A stretch of 64,000 bases of DNA from Pampus argenteus (lineage: Eukaryota; Chordata; Actinopteri; Scombriformes; Stromateidae). The translations under genes were made by a program, and so were the position numbers. The DNA is taken from positions 14,930,001 through 14,994,000 of the forward strand of contig CM072863.1 in the NCBI GenBank assembly GCA_036937835.1, in the 5' to 3' direction. The number at the start of each line of letters is the position of its first letter. Within the stretch, counting starts at the first letter, position 1. The notes beneath the pieces are model-generated. The model did no database searches. It had not been told where the DNA came from and worked only from the letters and a program-made list of their open reading frames with translations. Shown here one piece after another: positions 23,436-36,600 of the stretch.

Positions 23436-25204
23436 GTAAGCATATTTAGTTTGTGAGCGTTTGATTCTAAACTAATTTGAATAACTGTGTGAAAGCCAAT
23501 TTGGTTTAATTGAGCCCTGCTCTTCTGAACACCTGCAACAAGATTAGTGACTGACATGAAGTTGTTTTGCTGCACTGGGCTTCCAAGTGCTGCTCTTGCC
23601 ACTTCATAACTCTGGATTTACCTCCGAATTTTTAATACAACACCATATGTGCTTTGCAGAATATGCAATGAGCTTGTCTGGGTGTTTCACAGAGCAGCAG
23701 TGAAATATGGCCAAGAAAAGGAAAATAATACCCAGGCTAATCCATTCTACTCTCCTATGCCTGAGTGCTGTGACAAAGGTGGTTTATTACCATTACCATC
23801 AGTGTATGATTATCAATATGTATTAGGGCTTCTCACCATCGAGCAAAGCCCCAACTGGCCATGACAAGCCTAAAACAAACTGTTTCTGCTCCATTGAGAG
23901 AAAACATTAAGCAAAGATGCACATCCCTCTGGCACCACCCCAGCAGCTGAATCTGCCAGAGAAGTTGAATGGGTATTTGTGTTAGCATAGAGCAGCACAC
24001 ACTCTGTCCTGGCCTCTATCAGCTTTTTGTGTGGCTGTATGATTTGCTCACTGCTAAACACATTGATTCACTCGCGTTCTGACGTACAGTATCACTGCTA
24101 GTGAGCCCTTTGTTTTCTCTACTGCCCTTAATTAAAAAGGCTGTCATTACATCTCTTCATAATAAATAAGACTTGCGATTGACAGGACATAAATAAATTA
24201 TATTTTCACTCTAAACAAGAAGAGTATCTCAAATTTAGCGAATGAGAAACAGAAGAGGGGAATGAAAGAATAAAGAGACACTTGGTAAAAAAAAAAAGAG
24301 CGTTCAAGTGTACGACAGTGGTCAGTGCCAGGAGGACGTCATAATCATGTGTAATTCCCTTGTTGAAAGGGCACTCTTACTGTCATTTGTTATTCATCAT
24401 ACTTCTATTTTTATCCTGCTCATTTGTCATCTTTTACTTATCCATCTTCAGTCTGTGCCCCGTGCCGAGGCTGTTACATGGCTTTCTGATGCAATGTTTA
24501 TGAAACAAGCAAAGTTACAAATTGATCTCATGATATCAAGTATACCAATAAAAAGGAAATCAGAATGATAAAGACATTTTCAAAAGTAAAGTCAGGCTTT
24601 TGATCCTATATAAAACATTTTAAAACACAAATGTCTGGCTTTGTTTTCATTGTCACCAGGTTTTTGCATCCTATTTTTAGAGGGACCTTCAGTGGCATTA
24701 TATGAAGCATAACCACTTAAAGACATGAGAGATCCAGATCCAGATGATGACTACTGTCAGTGTGCAGTAAGCCTTAACCTGTGTGACTGCTCCTTTCCCA
24801 GCGGGAGACACCATAGTCTCGTTCACACTTTTATGCATCGCTAATTTCATTGAAATGTTTGTGCTGTTGTTATTCTCATTCCTTTGGCTTATTGTGACTA
24901 GTTTTTAGATAACACCAAATTACAGGTTATTTGTCTCTAATTAAACAAGATATTTATGATGAAAATTGTAGTACAAAAGTTAATGTTGCATTTGCTAATA
25001 ATCCAAAGTGGCGAAGCCGTCATTCCCACCCTCTGTGCGTTCAAGCCACTGAGGTGGAAAAAAACAATGAATGCCTGCAGTTAAATGTCTCTTTAGCTGC
25101 TTATAACCATCAGAAACCTCACTGTGTACAGTTTGAACCAACCAATGTGATTGTTGTGAAACACGCCATGCTGAAAATCACCAACTAACTTGATGTGTTT
25201 TAAA
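23436..25204. other. Non-coding region
   Basis: No gene, RNA or clear transposon is recognised. Short open frames near 23649, 24308 and 24931 lack start context, splice partners or recognisable domains. Confidence 0.5.
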
Positions 25205-25490
25205 AACAGTTGTCCATCAATCTGAAGATCCGTGGTTCAAATACCAGCTCCTCCAGTCTGCATGCTGAAGTGTCCTTGGGCCAAACACTGAACCCCAAAT
25301 TGCACCCAATTCCATTGGTGCCATTGGTGTGTAAGTGTGTGTTAATGATTAGAAACTACTCCTGATAAGCAGCTGGCACCTTGTAGTGTAGTATGAATGT
25401 GTGTGAATAGGTGAATGTTGACATGTAGTGTACAGCACTTTGAGTGGTCAAAAAGACTAGAAAAGCACTATATAAATCAGTCAATTTACT
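25205..25490 (+). mobile_element. tRNA-derived SINE (teleost type), copy 1
   Basis: It contains a B-box-like GTGGTTCAAATACC near 25231, the body GAAGTGTCCTTGGG, and the tail GCACTATATAAATCAGTCAA followed by TTTACT. I recognise this tail from a common tRNA-derived SINE type in percomorph fishes. The 5' end with the A box is missing or too diverged. A second copy is at 51164-51442. Confidence 0.7.
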
Positions 25491-25748
25491 TAGTGTTTTA
25501 AGAATTCCCCCCTGCTTGTTTTTTACTGTGTGGGATGTTATGTTCATTCAGCACGATCAAGGCACTGTGGTTTGAGAAAACATACCGACCTCCTAGTGAG
25601 AAACTAGTGAATTTTTATAGCCTTTAGCTGTAGTTCCTCCTAGTCTTTGGTATAGCCTTATGCAAAGTCTCAGAAAAGGAGATCAATGTACATTTATGAA
25701 AGGCATCTTAAAACTCATTTGCTTTCTCTGACTTTTTATTGATTTTTA

Positions 25749-26588
25749 GTCCCTCGCTCTCACACAGTGAATGCAGTGAGGGACCTATTAAAATTGAGCT
25801 GTTTATTATTATTGCGCATTATTATTCAAGCATTTGCACCCCCTAGCCATGCTCAAAAAGTTGATACGACATGGCAGGAACGGGCGACCTCGCGGAACTC
25901 GGCACTGAGGGGGGGCGCGCCAGAGTAAAATGGCGCGCCCCCATTTTACTCTGAGTAAAATGGCGCGCTAGAGAGTAAAATGACTCTCTAGCGCCCCCTA
26001 CAACGTTTCAAAAAAGCCATAGACAAAGTCGGCGACTTTCAAGTAGCCCCATAAAACTCGGGAAACATGTCAAGCATAAAAAAAAAGGGCAGTTGCCTCT
26101 TGGGCCGAAGCCGACATTCCAACAGGAAGTCGGCCATTTTGAATCGGGGGTTTTTTAGCCAAAACAAACTCGTCCTAGGGTTTTCGCACCACAGACTCCA
26201 AACTCGGCAAAAATCATCATCGGACGTAGCTGAGCTTAAGTTATGCTCTGTGCATCGCTTCACCAGAGGGCGTACACATGTGTAGACTAAGGAGATGAAC
26301 AAAAAAGTCTCTTGTGCAAATTTACTTTTCCCAACAGGGAGTCTGCCATTTTCAATTTCATTTTCCCCATTGAAAACCAATGTAAATTTTGCCCATTTAA
26401 AACCAATGGCATTTTTACCCATTGAAAACCAATGGCTTATTTGCCTATTGAAAACCTATTGAAATCCTACATATTCCTGCATTTCTCACAGCCGCATTTA
26501 TTTTTCAAGCTTTGCAGCACCTCTGTAACACGTCGGGCAGCGGTGGGCGGCATGAGCGAGGGACTACAACACCGCTTGCGGTTTTAAT
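25749..26588 (+). mobile_element. Dispersed teleost repeat, left copy (flanks the giant array)
   Basis: This unclassified interspersed repeat starts around GTCCCTCGCTCTCACACAG and ends at CGCTTGCGGTTTTAAT. Its last 320 bases match 40165-40561 closely (same order and orientation, few differences). It has CG-rich palindromes at 25922-25994 and internal 26-bp-type repeats with GAAAACCAATG around 26367-26461. It has no coding capacity. I recall similar sequence as common in fish genomes but cannot assign a class. The 5' boundary is approximate. The 13.4-kb array begins directly at its 3' end. Confidence 0.6.
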
Positions 26589-29500
26589 TCTCTTTATTTC
26601 TATTGTCATTCTCTTTATCTCTATTGTCATTCTCTTTATCTCTATTGTCTTTATCTCTATTGCCATTCCTGTTATGTCTATTGTCATTCTCTTTATCTCT
26701 ATTGTCTTTATCTCTATTGTCATTCTCTGTGTCTCTATTGTCTTTATCTCTATTGTCATTCCTGTTATGTCTATTGTCATTCTCTTTATCTCTATTGTCT
26801 TTATCTCTATTGTCATTCTCTTTATCTCTATTGTCTTTATCTCTATTGTCTTTATCTCTATTGTCATTCCTGTTATGTCTATTGTCATTCTCTTTATCTC
26901 TATTGTCATTCTCTTAATATCTATTGTCTTTATCTCTATTGTCATTCCTGTTATCTCTATTGTCATTCCTGTTATCTCTATTGTCATTCTCTTTATCTCT
27001 ATTGTCTTTATCTCTATTGTCATTCTCTTTATCTCTATTGTCTTTATCTCTATTGTCATTATCTCTATTGTCATTCTCTTTATCTCTATTGTCTTTATCT
27101 CTATTGTCATTATCTCTATTGTCTTTATCTCTGTTGTCATTATCTCTATTGTCTTTATCTCTATTGTCATTCTCTTTATTTCTATTGTCTTTATCTCTAT
27201 TGTCATTATCTCTATTGTCTTTATCTCTATTGTCATTCTCTTTATCTCTATTGTCTTTATCTCTATTGTCTTTATCTCTATTGTCATTCTCTTTATCTCT
27301 ATTGTCTTTATCTCTATTGTCATTCCTGTTATCTCTATTGTCATTCTATTTATCTCTATTGTCATTATCTCTATTGTCTTTATCTCTATTGTCTTTATCT
27401 CTATTGTCATTATCTCTATTGTCTTTATCTCTATTGTCATTATCTCTATTGTCTTTATCTCTATTGTCATTCTCTTTATCTCTATTGTCATTATCTCTAT
27501 TGTCTTTATCTCTATTGTCATTCTCTTTATCTCTATTGTCTTTATCTCTATTGTCATTATCTCTATTGTCATTCTCTTTATCTCTATTGTCTTTATCTCT
27601 ATTGTCATTATCTCTATTGTCTTTATCTCTGTTGTCATTATCTCTATTGTCTTTATCTCTATTGTCATTCTCTTTATTTCTATTGTTATATCTCTATTGT
27701 CATTATCTCTATTGTCTTTATCTCTATTGTCATTCTCTTTATCTCTATTGTCTTTATCTCTATTGTCTTTATCTCTATTGTCATTCTCTTTATCTCTATT
27801 GTCTTTATCTCTATTGTCATTCCTGTTATCTCTATTGTCATTCTATTTATCTCTATTGTCATTATCTCTATTGTCTTTATCTCTATTGTCTTTATCTCTA
27901 TTGTCTGTATCTCTATTGTCATTATCTCTATTGTCTTTATCTCTATTGTCTTTATCTCTATTGTCATTATCTCTATTGTCTTTATTTCTATTGTCATTCT
28001 CTTTATCTCTATTGTCATTATCTCTATTGTCTTTATCTCTATTGTCATTCTCTTTATCTCTATTGTCTTTATCTCTATTGTCATTATCTCTATTGTCATT
28101 CTCTTTATCTCTATTGTCTTTATCTCTATTGTCATTCCTGTTATCTCTATTGTCATTCTATTTATCTCTATTGTCATTATCTTTATTGTCTTTATCTCTA
28201 TTGTCATTATCTCTATTGTCTTTATTTCTATTGTCATTCTCTTTATCTCTATTGTCATTATCTCTATTGTCTTTATCTCTATTGTCATTCTCTTTATCTC
28301 TATTGTCTTTATCTCTATTGTCATTATCTCTATTGTCTTTATCTCTATTGTCATTCTCTTTATCTCTATTGTCTTTATCTCTATTGTCTTTGTCTCTATT
28401 GTCTTTATCTCTATTGTCATTCTCTTTATCTCTATTGTCTTTATCTCTATTGTCATTCTCTTTATCTCTATTGTCATTCTCTTTATCTCTAATGTCATTC
28501 TCTTTTATTCTATTGTCATTCTCTTTATCTTTATTGTCGTTCTCTTTATCTCTATTGTCTTTGTCTCAATTGTCATTCCTGTTATGTCTATTGTCATTCT
28601 TATTATCTCTATTGTCTTTATCTCTATTGTCATTCTCTTTATCTCTATTGTATTTATCTCTATTGTCTTTATCTCTATTGTCATTCTCTTTGTCCCTATT
28701 GTCATTCTCTTCATCTCTATTGTCTTTATCTCTATTGTCATTCCTGTTATGTCTATTGTCATTCTCTTTATCTCTATTGTCATTATCTTTATCTCTATTG
28801 TCTTTATCTCTATTGACATTCCTGTTATGTCTATTGTCATTCTCTTTATCTCTATTGTCTTTATCTCTATTGTCATTCTCTTTATCTCTATTGTCTTTAT
28901 CTCTATTGTCATTATCTCTATTGTCTTTGTCTCTATTGTTATTATCTCTATAGTCTTTATCTCTATTGTCATTCTCTTTATTTCTATTGTCTTTATCTCT
29001 ATTGTCATTATCTATATTGTCTTTATCTCTATTGTCATTCTCTTTATCTCTATTGTCTTTATCTCTATTGTCTTTATCTCTATTGTCATTCTCTTTATCT
29101 CTATTGTCATTCTCTTTATCTCTATTGTCTTTATCTCTATTGTCATTCTCTTTATCTCTATTGTCTTTATCTCTATTGTCTTTATCTCTATTGTCTTTAT
29201 CTCTATTGTCATTATCTCTATTGTCTTTATCTCTATTGTCATTCTCTTTATCTCTATTGTCTTTATCTCTATTGTCATTATTTCTATTGTCTTTATCTCT
29301 ATTGTCTTTATCTCTATTGTCATTCTCTTTATCTCTACTGTCTTTATCTCTATTGTCTTTATCTCTATTGACATTCCTGTTATGTCTATTGTCATTCTCT
29401 TTATCTCTATTGTCTTTATCTCCATTGTCATTCTCTTTATCTCTATTGTCTTTATCTCTATTGTCATTATCTCTATTGTCTTTATCTCTATTGTCATTCT

Positions 29501-32500
29501 CTTTATCTCTATTGTCTTTATCTCTATTGTCATTATTTCTATTGTCATTATCTCTATTGTCTTTATCTCTATTGTCATTCTCTTTATCTCTATTGTCTTT
29601 ATCTCTATTGTCATTATTTCTATTGTCATTATCTCTATTGTCTTTATCTCTGTTGTCATTATCTCTATTGTCTTTATCTCTATTGTCATTCTCTTTATCT
29701 CTATTGTCTTTATCTCTATTGTCATTATCTCTATTGTCATTCTCTTTATCTCTATTGTCTTTATCTCTATTGTCATTCCTGTTATCTCTATTGTCATTCT
29801 ATTTATCTCTATTGTCATTATCTTTATTGTCTTTATCTCTATTGTCATTATCTCTATTGTCTTTATTTCTATTGTCATTCTCTTTATCTCTATTGTCTTT
29901 ATCTCTATTGTCATTATCTCTATTGTCTTTATCTCTATTGTCATTCTCTTTATCTCTATTGTCTTTATCTCTATTGTCATTATCTCTATTGTCATTCTCT
30001 TTATCTCTATTGTCTTTATCTCTATTGTCATTATCTCTATTGTCATTCTCTTTATCTCTATTGTCTTTATCTCTATTGTCATTATCTCTATTGTCTTTAT
30101 CTCTATTGTCATTCTCTTTATCTCTATTGTCTTTGTCTCTATTGTCTTTATCTCTATTGTCATTCTCTTTATCTCTATTGTCATTCTCTTTATCTCTATT
30201 GTCTTTATCTCTATTGTCATTCTCTTTATCTCTAATGTCATTCTCTTTTATTCTATTGTCATTCTCTTTATCTTTATTGTCGTTCTCTTTATCTCTATTG
30301 TCTTTGTCTCAATTGTCATTCCTGTTATGTCTATTGTCATTCTTATTATCTCTATTGTCTTTATCTCTATTGTCATTCTCTTTATCTCTATTGTCTTTAT
30401 CTCTATTGTCTTTATCTCTATTGTCATTCTCTTTGTCCCTATTGTCATTCTCTTCATCTCTATTGTCTTTATCTCTATTGTCATTCCTGTTATGTCTATT
30501 GTCATTCTCTTTATCTCTATTGTCATTATCTTTATCTCTATTGTCTTTATCTCTATTGACATTCCTGTTATGTCTATTGTCATTCTCTTTATCTCTATTG
30601 TCTTTATCTCTATTGTCATTCTCTTTATCTCTATTGTCTTTATCTCTATTGTCTTTATCTCTATTGTCATTCCTGTTATGTCTATTGTCATTATCTCTAT
30701 TGTCTTTGTCTCTATTGTTATTATCTCTATAGTCTTTATCTCTATTGTCATTCTCTTTATTTCTATTGTCTTTATCTCTATTGTCATTATCTATATTGTC
30801 TTTATCTCTATTGTCATTCTCTTTATCTCTATTGTCTTTATCTCTATTGTCTTTATCTCTATTGTCATTCTCTTTATCTCTATTGTCTTTATCTCTATTG
30901 TCATTCTCTTTATCTCTATTGTCTTTATCTCTATTGTCTTTATCTCTATTGTCATTATCTCTATTGTCTTTATCTCTATTGTCATTCTCTTTATCTCTAT
31001 TGTCATTATCTCTATTGTCTTTATCTCTATTGTCTTTATCTCTATTGTCATTATTTCTATTGTCTTTATCTCTATTGTCTTTATCTCTATTGTCATTCTC
31101 TTTATCTCTACTGTCTTTATCTCTATTGTCTTTATCTCTATTGACATTCCTGTTATGTCTATTGTCATTCTCTTTATCTCTATTGTCTTTATCTCTATTG
31201 TCATTCTCTTTATCTCTATTGTCTTTATCTCTATTGTCATTATCTCTATTGTCTTTATCTCTATTGTCATTCTCTTTATCTCTATTGTCTTTATCTCTAT
31301 TGTCATTATCTCTATTGTCATTATCTCTATTGTCTTTATCTCTATTGTCATTCTCTTTATCTCTATTGTCTTTATCTCTATTGTCATTATCTCTATTGTC
31401 TTTATCTCCATTGTCTTTATCTCTATTGTCATTCTCTTTATCTCTATTGTCTTTATCTCTATTGTCTTTATCTCTATTGTCTTTATCTCTATTGTCATTA
31501 TCTCTATTGTCTTTATCTCTATTGTCATTATTTCTATTGTCTTTATCTCTATTGTCTTTATCTCTATTGCCATTCTCTTTATCTCTACTGTCTTTATCTC
31601 TATTGTCTTTATCTCTATTGACATTCCTGTTATGTCTATTGTCATTCTCTTTATCTCTATTGTCTTTATCTCTATTGTCATTCTCTTTATCTCTATTGTC
31701 TTTATCTCTATTGTCATTATCTCTATTGTCTTTGTCTCTATTGTTATTATCTCTATAGTCTTTATCTCTATTGTCATTCTCTTTATTTCTATTGTCTTTA
31801 TCTATATTGTCATTATCTATATTGTCTTTATCTCTATTGTCATTCTCTTTATCTCTATTGTCTTTATCTCTATTGTCTTTATCTCTATTGTCATTCTCTT
31901 TATCTCTATTGTCTTTATCTCTATTGTCTTTATCTCTATTGTCTTTATCTCAATTGTCATTCCTGTTATGTCTATTGTCATTCTCTTTATCTCTACTATC
32001 TTTATCTCTATTGTCGTTATCTATATTGTCATTCTCTTTATATCTATTGTCTTTATCTCAATTGTCATTCCTGTTATGTCTATTGTCATTCTCTTTATTT
32101 CTATTGTATTTATCTCTCTTGTCATTCTCTTTATCTCTATTGTCATTCCTGTTATCATTATTGTAATTCCCGTTATCTCTATTGTCTTTTTCTCTATTGT
32201 CATTCTCTTTATCTCTATTGTTTTTATCTCTATTGTCATTCTCTTTATCTCTATTGTCTTTATCTCTATTGTCTTTATCTCTATTGTCATTCTCTTTATC
32301 TCTATTGTCTTTATCTCTATTGTCTTTATCTCTGTTGTCATTCTCTTTATCTCTATTGTCTTCATCTCTATTGTCATTCACTTTATCTCTATTGTCTTTA
32401 TCTCTATTATCATTATCTCTATTGTCTTTATCTCTATTGTCTTTATCTCTTTTGTCATTCTCTTTATCTCTATTGTCTTTATCTCTATTGTCATTCACTT

Positions 32501-33513
32501 TATCTCTATTGTCTTTATCTCTATTGTCATTATCTCTATTGTCTTTATCTCTATTGTCTTTATCTCTGTTGTCATTCTCTTTATCTCTATTGTCATTCTC
32601 TTTATCTCTATTGTCTTTATCTTTATTGTCATTATCTCTATTGTCTTTATCTCTATTGTCATTATCTCTATTGTCTTTATCTCTATTGTCTTTATCTCTA
32701 TTGTCATTCTCTTTATCTCTATTGTCTTTATCTCTATTGTCTTTATCTCTATTGTCATTATCTCTATTGTCATTATCTCTATTGTCTTTATCTCTATTGT
32801 CATTCTTTTTATCTCTATTGTATTTATCTCTCTTGTCATTCTCTTTATCTCTATTGTCATTCCTGTTATCATTATTGTAATTCCCGTTATCTCTATTGTC
32901 TTTATCTCTATTGTCATTTTCTTTATCTCTATTGTCTTTATCTCTATTGTCTTTATCTCTATTGTCATTCGCTTTATCTCTATTGTCTTTATCTCTATTG
33001 TCTTTATCTCTATTGTCTTTATCTCTGTTGTCATTCTCTTTATCTCTATTGTCTTTATCTCTATTGTCTTTATCTCTATTGTCATTCACTTTATCTCTAT
33101 TGTCTTTATCTCTATTGTCATTATCTCTATTGTCTTTATCTCTATTGTCTTTATCTCTGTTGTCATTCTCTTTATCTCTATTGTCATTCTCTTTATCTCT
33201 ATTGTCTTTATCTTTATTGTCATTATCTCTATTGTCATTATCTCTATTGTCTTTATCTTTATTGTCATTATCTCTATTGTCATTATCTCTATTGTCTTTA
33301 TCTTTATTGTCATTATCTCTATTGTCTTTATCTCTATTGTCATTATCTCTATTGTCTTTATCTCTATTGTCATTCTTTTTATCTCTATTGTCTTTATCTC
33401 TATTGTCTTTATCTATATTGTCATTCCTGTTATCTCTATTGTCATTCTCTTAATCTATATTGTCTTTATCTCTATTTATCTCTATCTATAAAGACAATAG
33501 AGATAAAGAGAAT

Positions 33514-33607
33514 GACAATAGAGATAAAGAGAATGACAATGGACATAACAGGAATGACTATTGTCATTCCTGTTATGTCCATTGTCATTCTCTTTATCTC
33601 TATTGTC
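33514..33607. repeat. Near-perfect palindrome inside the array
   Basis: Left arm 33514-33558 and right arm 33563-33607 are exact reverse complements over 45 bases, with a 4-base spacer (TATT). The left arm belongs to a block (about 33490-33558) in which array units run in the opposite orientation to the rest of the 13 kb. The arms could extrude a cruciform. Confidence 0.93.
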
Positions 33608-36600
33608 TTTATCTCTATTGTCATTCTCTTTGTCTCTATTGTCTTTATCTCTATTGTCATTCCTGTTATATCTATTGTCATTCTCTTTATCTCTATTGTC
33701 TTTATCTCTATTGTCATTCTCTTTATCTCTATTGTCTTTATCTCTATTGTCATTCCTGTTATGTCTATTGTCATTCTCTTTATCTCTATTGTCATTCTCT
33801 TAATCTCTATTGTCTTTATTTCTATTGTCATTCCTGTTATCTCTATTGTCATTCTCTTTATCTCTATTGTCTTTATCTCTATTGTCTTTATCTCTATTGT
33901 CATTCTCTTTATCTCTATTGTCTTTATCTCTATTGTCATTCTCTTTATCTCTATTGTCTTTATCTCTATTGTCATTATCTCTATTGTCTTTATCTCTATT
34001 GTCATTCACTTTATCTCTATTGTCTTTATCTCTATTGTCATTATCTCTATTGTCTTTATCTCTGTTGTCATTCTCTTTATCCCTATTGTCTTTATCTTTA
34101 TTGTCATTATCTCTATTGTCATTATCTCTATTGTCTTTATCTTTATTGTCTTTATCTCTATTGTCTTTATCTCTATTGTCTTTATCTCTATTGTCATTCT
34201 CTTTATCTCTATTGTCTTTATCTCTATTGTCTTTATCTCTATTGTCATTATCTCTATTGTCTTTATCTCTATTGTCATTCTTTTTATCTCTATTGTCTTT
34301 ATCTCTATTGTCTTTATCTCTATTGTCATTCCTGTTATGTCTATTGTCATTCTCTTAATCTATATTGTCTTTATCTCTATTGTCATTCCTGTTATGTCCA
34401 TTGTCATTCTCTTTATCTCTATTGTCATTCTCTTTATTGTCTTTATCTCTATTGTCATTCTTTTTATCTCTATTGTCTTTATCTCTATTGTCTTTATCTC
34501 TATTGTCTTTATCTCTATTGTCTTTATCTCTATTGTCATTATCTCTATTCTTTTTATCTCTATTGTCTTTATCTCTATTGTCTTTATCTCTATTGTCTTT
34601 ATCTTTATTGTCATTCCTGTTATGTCTATTGTCATTCTCTTTATCTCTATTGTCATTCTCTTAATCTATATTGTCTTTATCTCTATTGTCATTCCTGTTA
34701 TGTCCATTGTCATTCTCTTTATCTCTATTGTCATTCTCTTTATTGTCTTTATCTCTATTGTCATTCTTTTTATCTCTATTGTCTTTATCTCTATTGTCTC
34801 TATCTCTATTGTCATTCCTGTTATGTCTATTGTCATTCTCTTTATGTTTATTGTCATTATCTCTATTGTCTTTATCTCTATTGTCATTATCTCTATTGTC
34901 TTTATCTCTATTGTCTTTATCTCTATTGTCTTTATCTCTATTGTCATTCTTTTTATCTCTATTGTCATTCTTTTTATCTCTATTGTCTTTATCTCTATTG
35001 TCTTTATCTCTATTGTCTTTATCTCTATTGTCATTCATGTTATGTCTATTGTCATTCTCTTTATCTCTATTGTCATTCTCTTAATCTATATTGTCTTTAT
35101 CTCTATTGTCATTCCTGTTATGTCTATTGTCATTCTCTTTATCTCTATTGTCTTTATCTCTATTGTCATTCTCTTTGTCTCTATTGTGTTTATCTCTATT
35201 GTCATTCATGTTATATCTATTGTCATTCTCTTTATCTCTATTGTCTTTATCTCTATTGTCATTCCTGTTATGTCTATTGTCATTCTCTTTATCTCTATTG
35301 TCATTTTCTTAATCTCTATTGTCATTCCTGTTATCTCTATTGTCATTCCTGTTATCTCTATTGTCATTCTCTTTATCTCTATTGTCTTTATCTCTATTGT
35401 CTTAATCTCTATTGTCTTTATCTCTATTGTCATTCTCTTTATCTCTATTGTCTTTATCTCTATTGTCATTATCTCTATTGTCTTTATCTCTGTTGTCATT
35501 ATCTCTATTGTCTTTATCTCTATTGTCATTCTCTTTATTTCTATTGTCTTTATCTCTATTGTCATTATCTCTATTGTCATTCTCTTTATCTCTATTGTCT
35601 TTATCTCTATTGTCATTCTCTTTATCTCTATTGTCGTTATCTCTATTGTCATTCTCTTTATCTCTATTGTCATTCTCTTTATCTCTATTGTCTTTATCTC
35701 TATTGTCATTCTCGTTATCTCTATTGTCTTTATCTCTATTGTCATTCTCTTTATCTCTATTGTCATTCTCTTTTATTCTATTGTCATTCTCTTTATCTTT
35801 ATTGTCGTTCTCTTTATCTCTATTGTCTTTATCTCAATTGTCATTCCTGTTATGTCTATTGTCATTCTTATTATCTCTATTGTCTTTATCTCTATTGTCA
35901 TTCTCTTTATCTCTATTGTATTTATCTCTATTGTCTTTATCTCTATTGTCTTTATCTCTATAGTCATTCTCTTTGTCCCTATTGTCATTCTCTTCATCTC
36001 TATTCTCTTTATCTCTATTGTCATTATCTTTATCTCTATTGTCTTTATCTCTATTGTCATTATCTCTATTGTCTTTATCTCTATTGTCATTCTCTTTATT
36101 TCTATTGTCATTATCTCTATTGTCTTTATCTCTATTGTCATTCTCTTTATCTCTATTGTCTTTATCTCTATTGTCATTCCTGTTATCTCTATTGTCATTC
36201 TATTTATCTCTATTGTCATTATCTCTATTGTCTTTATCTCTATTGTCATTATCTCTATTGTCTTTATCTCTATTGTATTTATCTCTATTGTCATTATCTC
36301 TATTGTCTTTATCTCTATTGTCATTCTCTTTATCTCTATTGTCTTTATCTCTATTGTCTTTATCCCTATTGTCATTATCTCTATTGTCTTTATTTCTATT
36401 GTCATTCTCTTTATCTCTATTGTCTTTATCTCTATTGTCATTCCTGTTATCTCTATTGTCATTCTATTTATCTCTATTGTCATTATCTCTATTGTCTTTA
36501 TCTCTATTGTCTTTATCTCTATTGTCATTCTCTTTATCTCTATTGTCTTTATCTCTATTGTCTTTATCTCTATTGTCATTATCTCTATTGTCTTTATTTC

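Noticed and set aside
26505..27668. Minus-strand 387-codon frame of TIEIKTIEIK type
   Set aside because: Same array artefact on the other strand; similar frames recur along the whole array.
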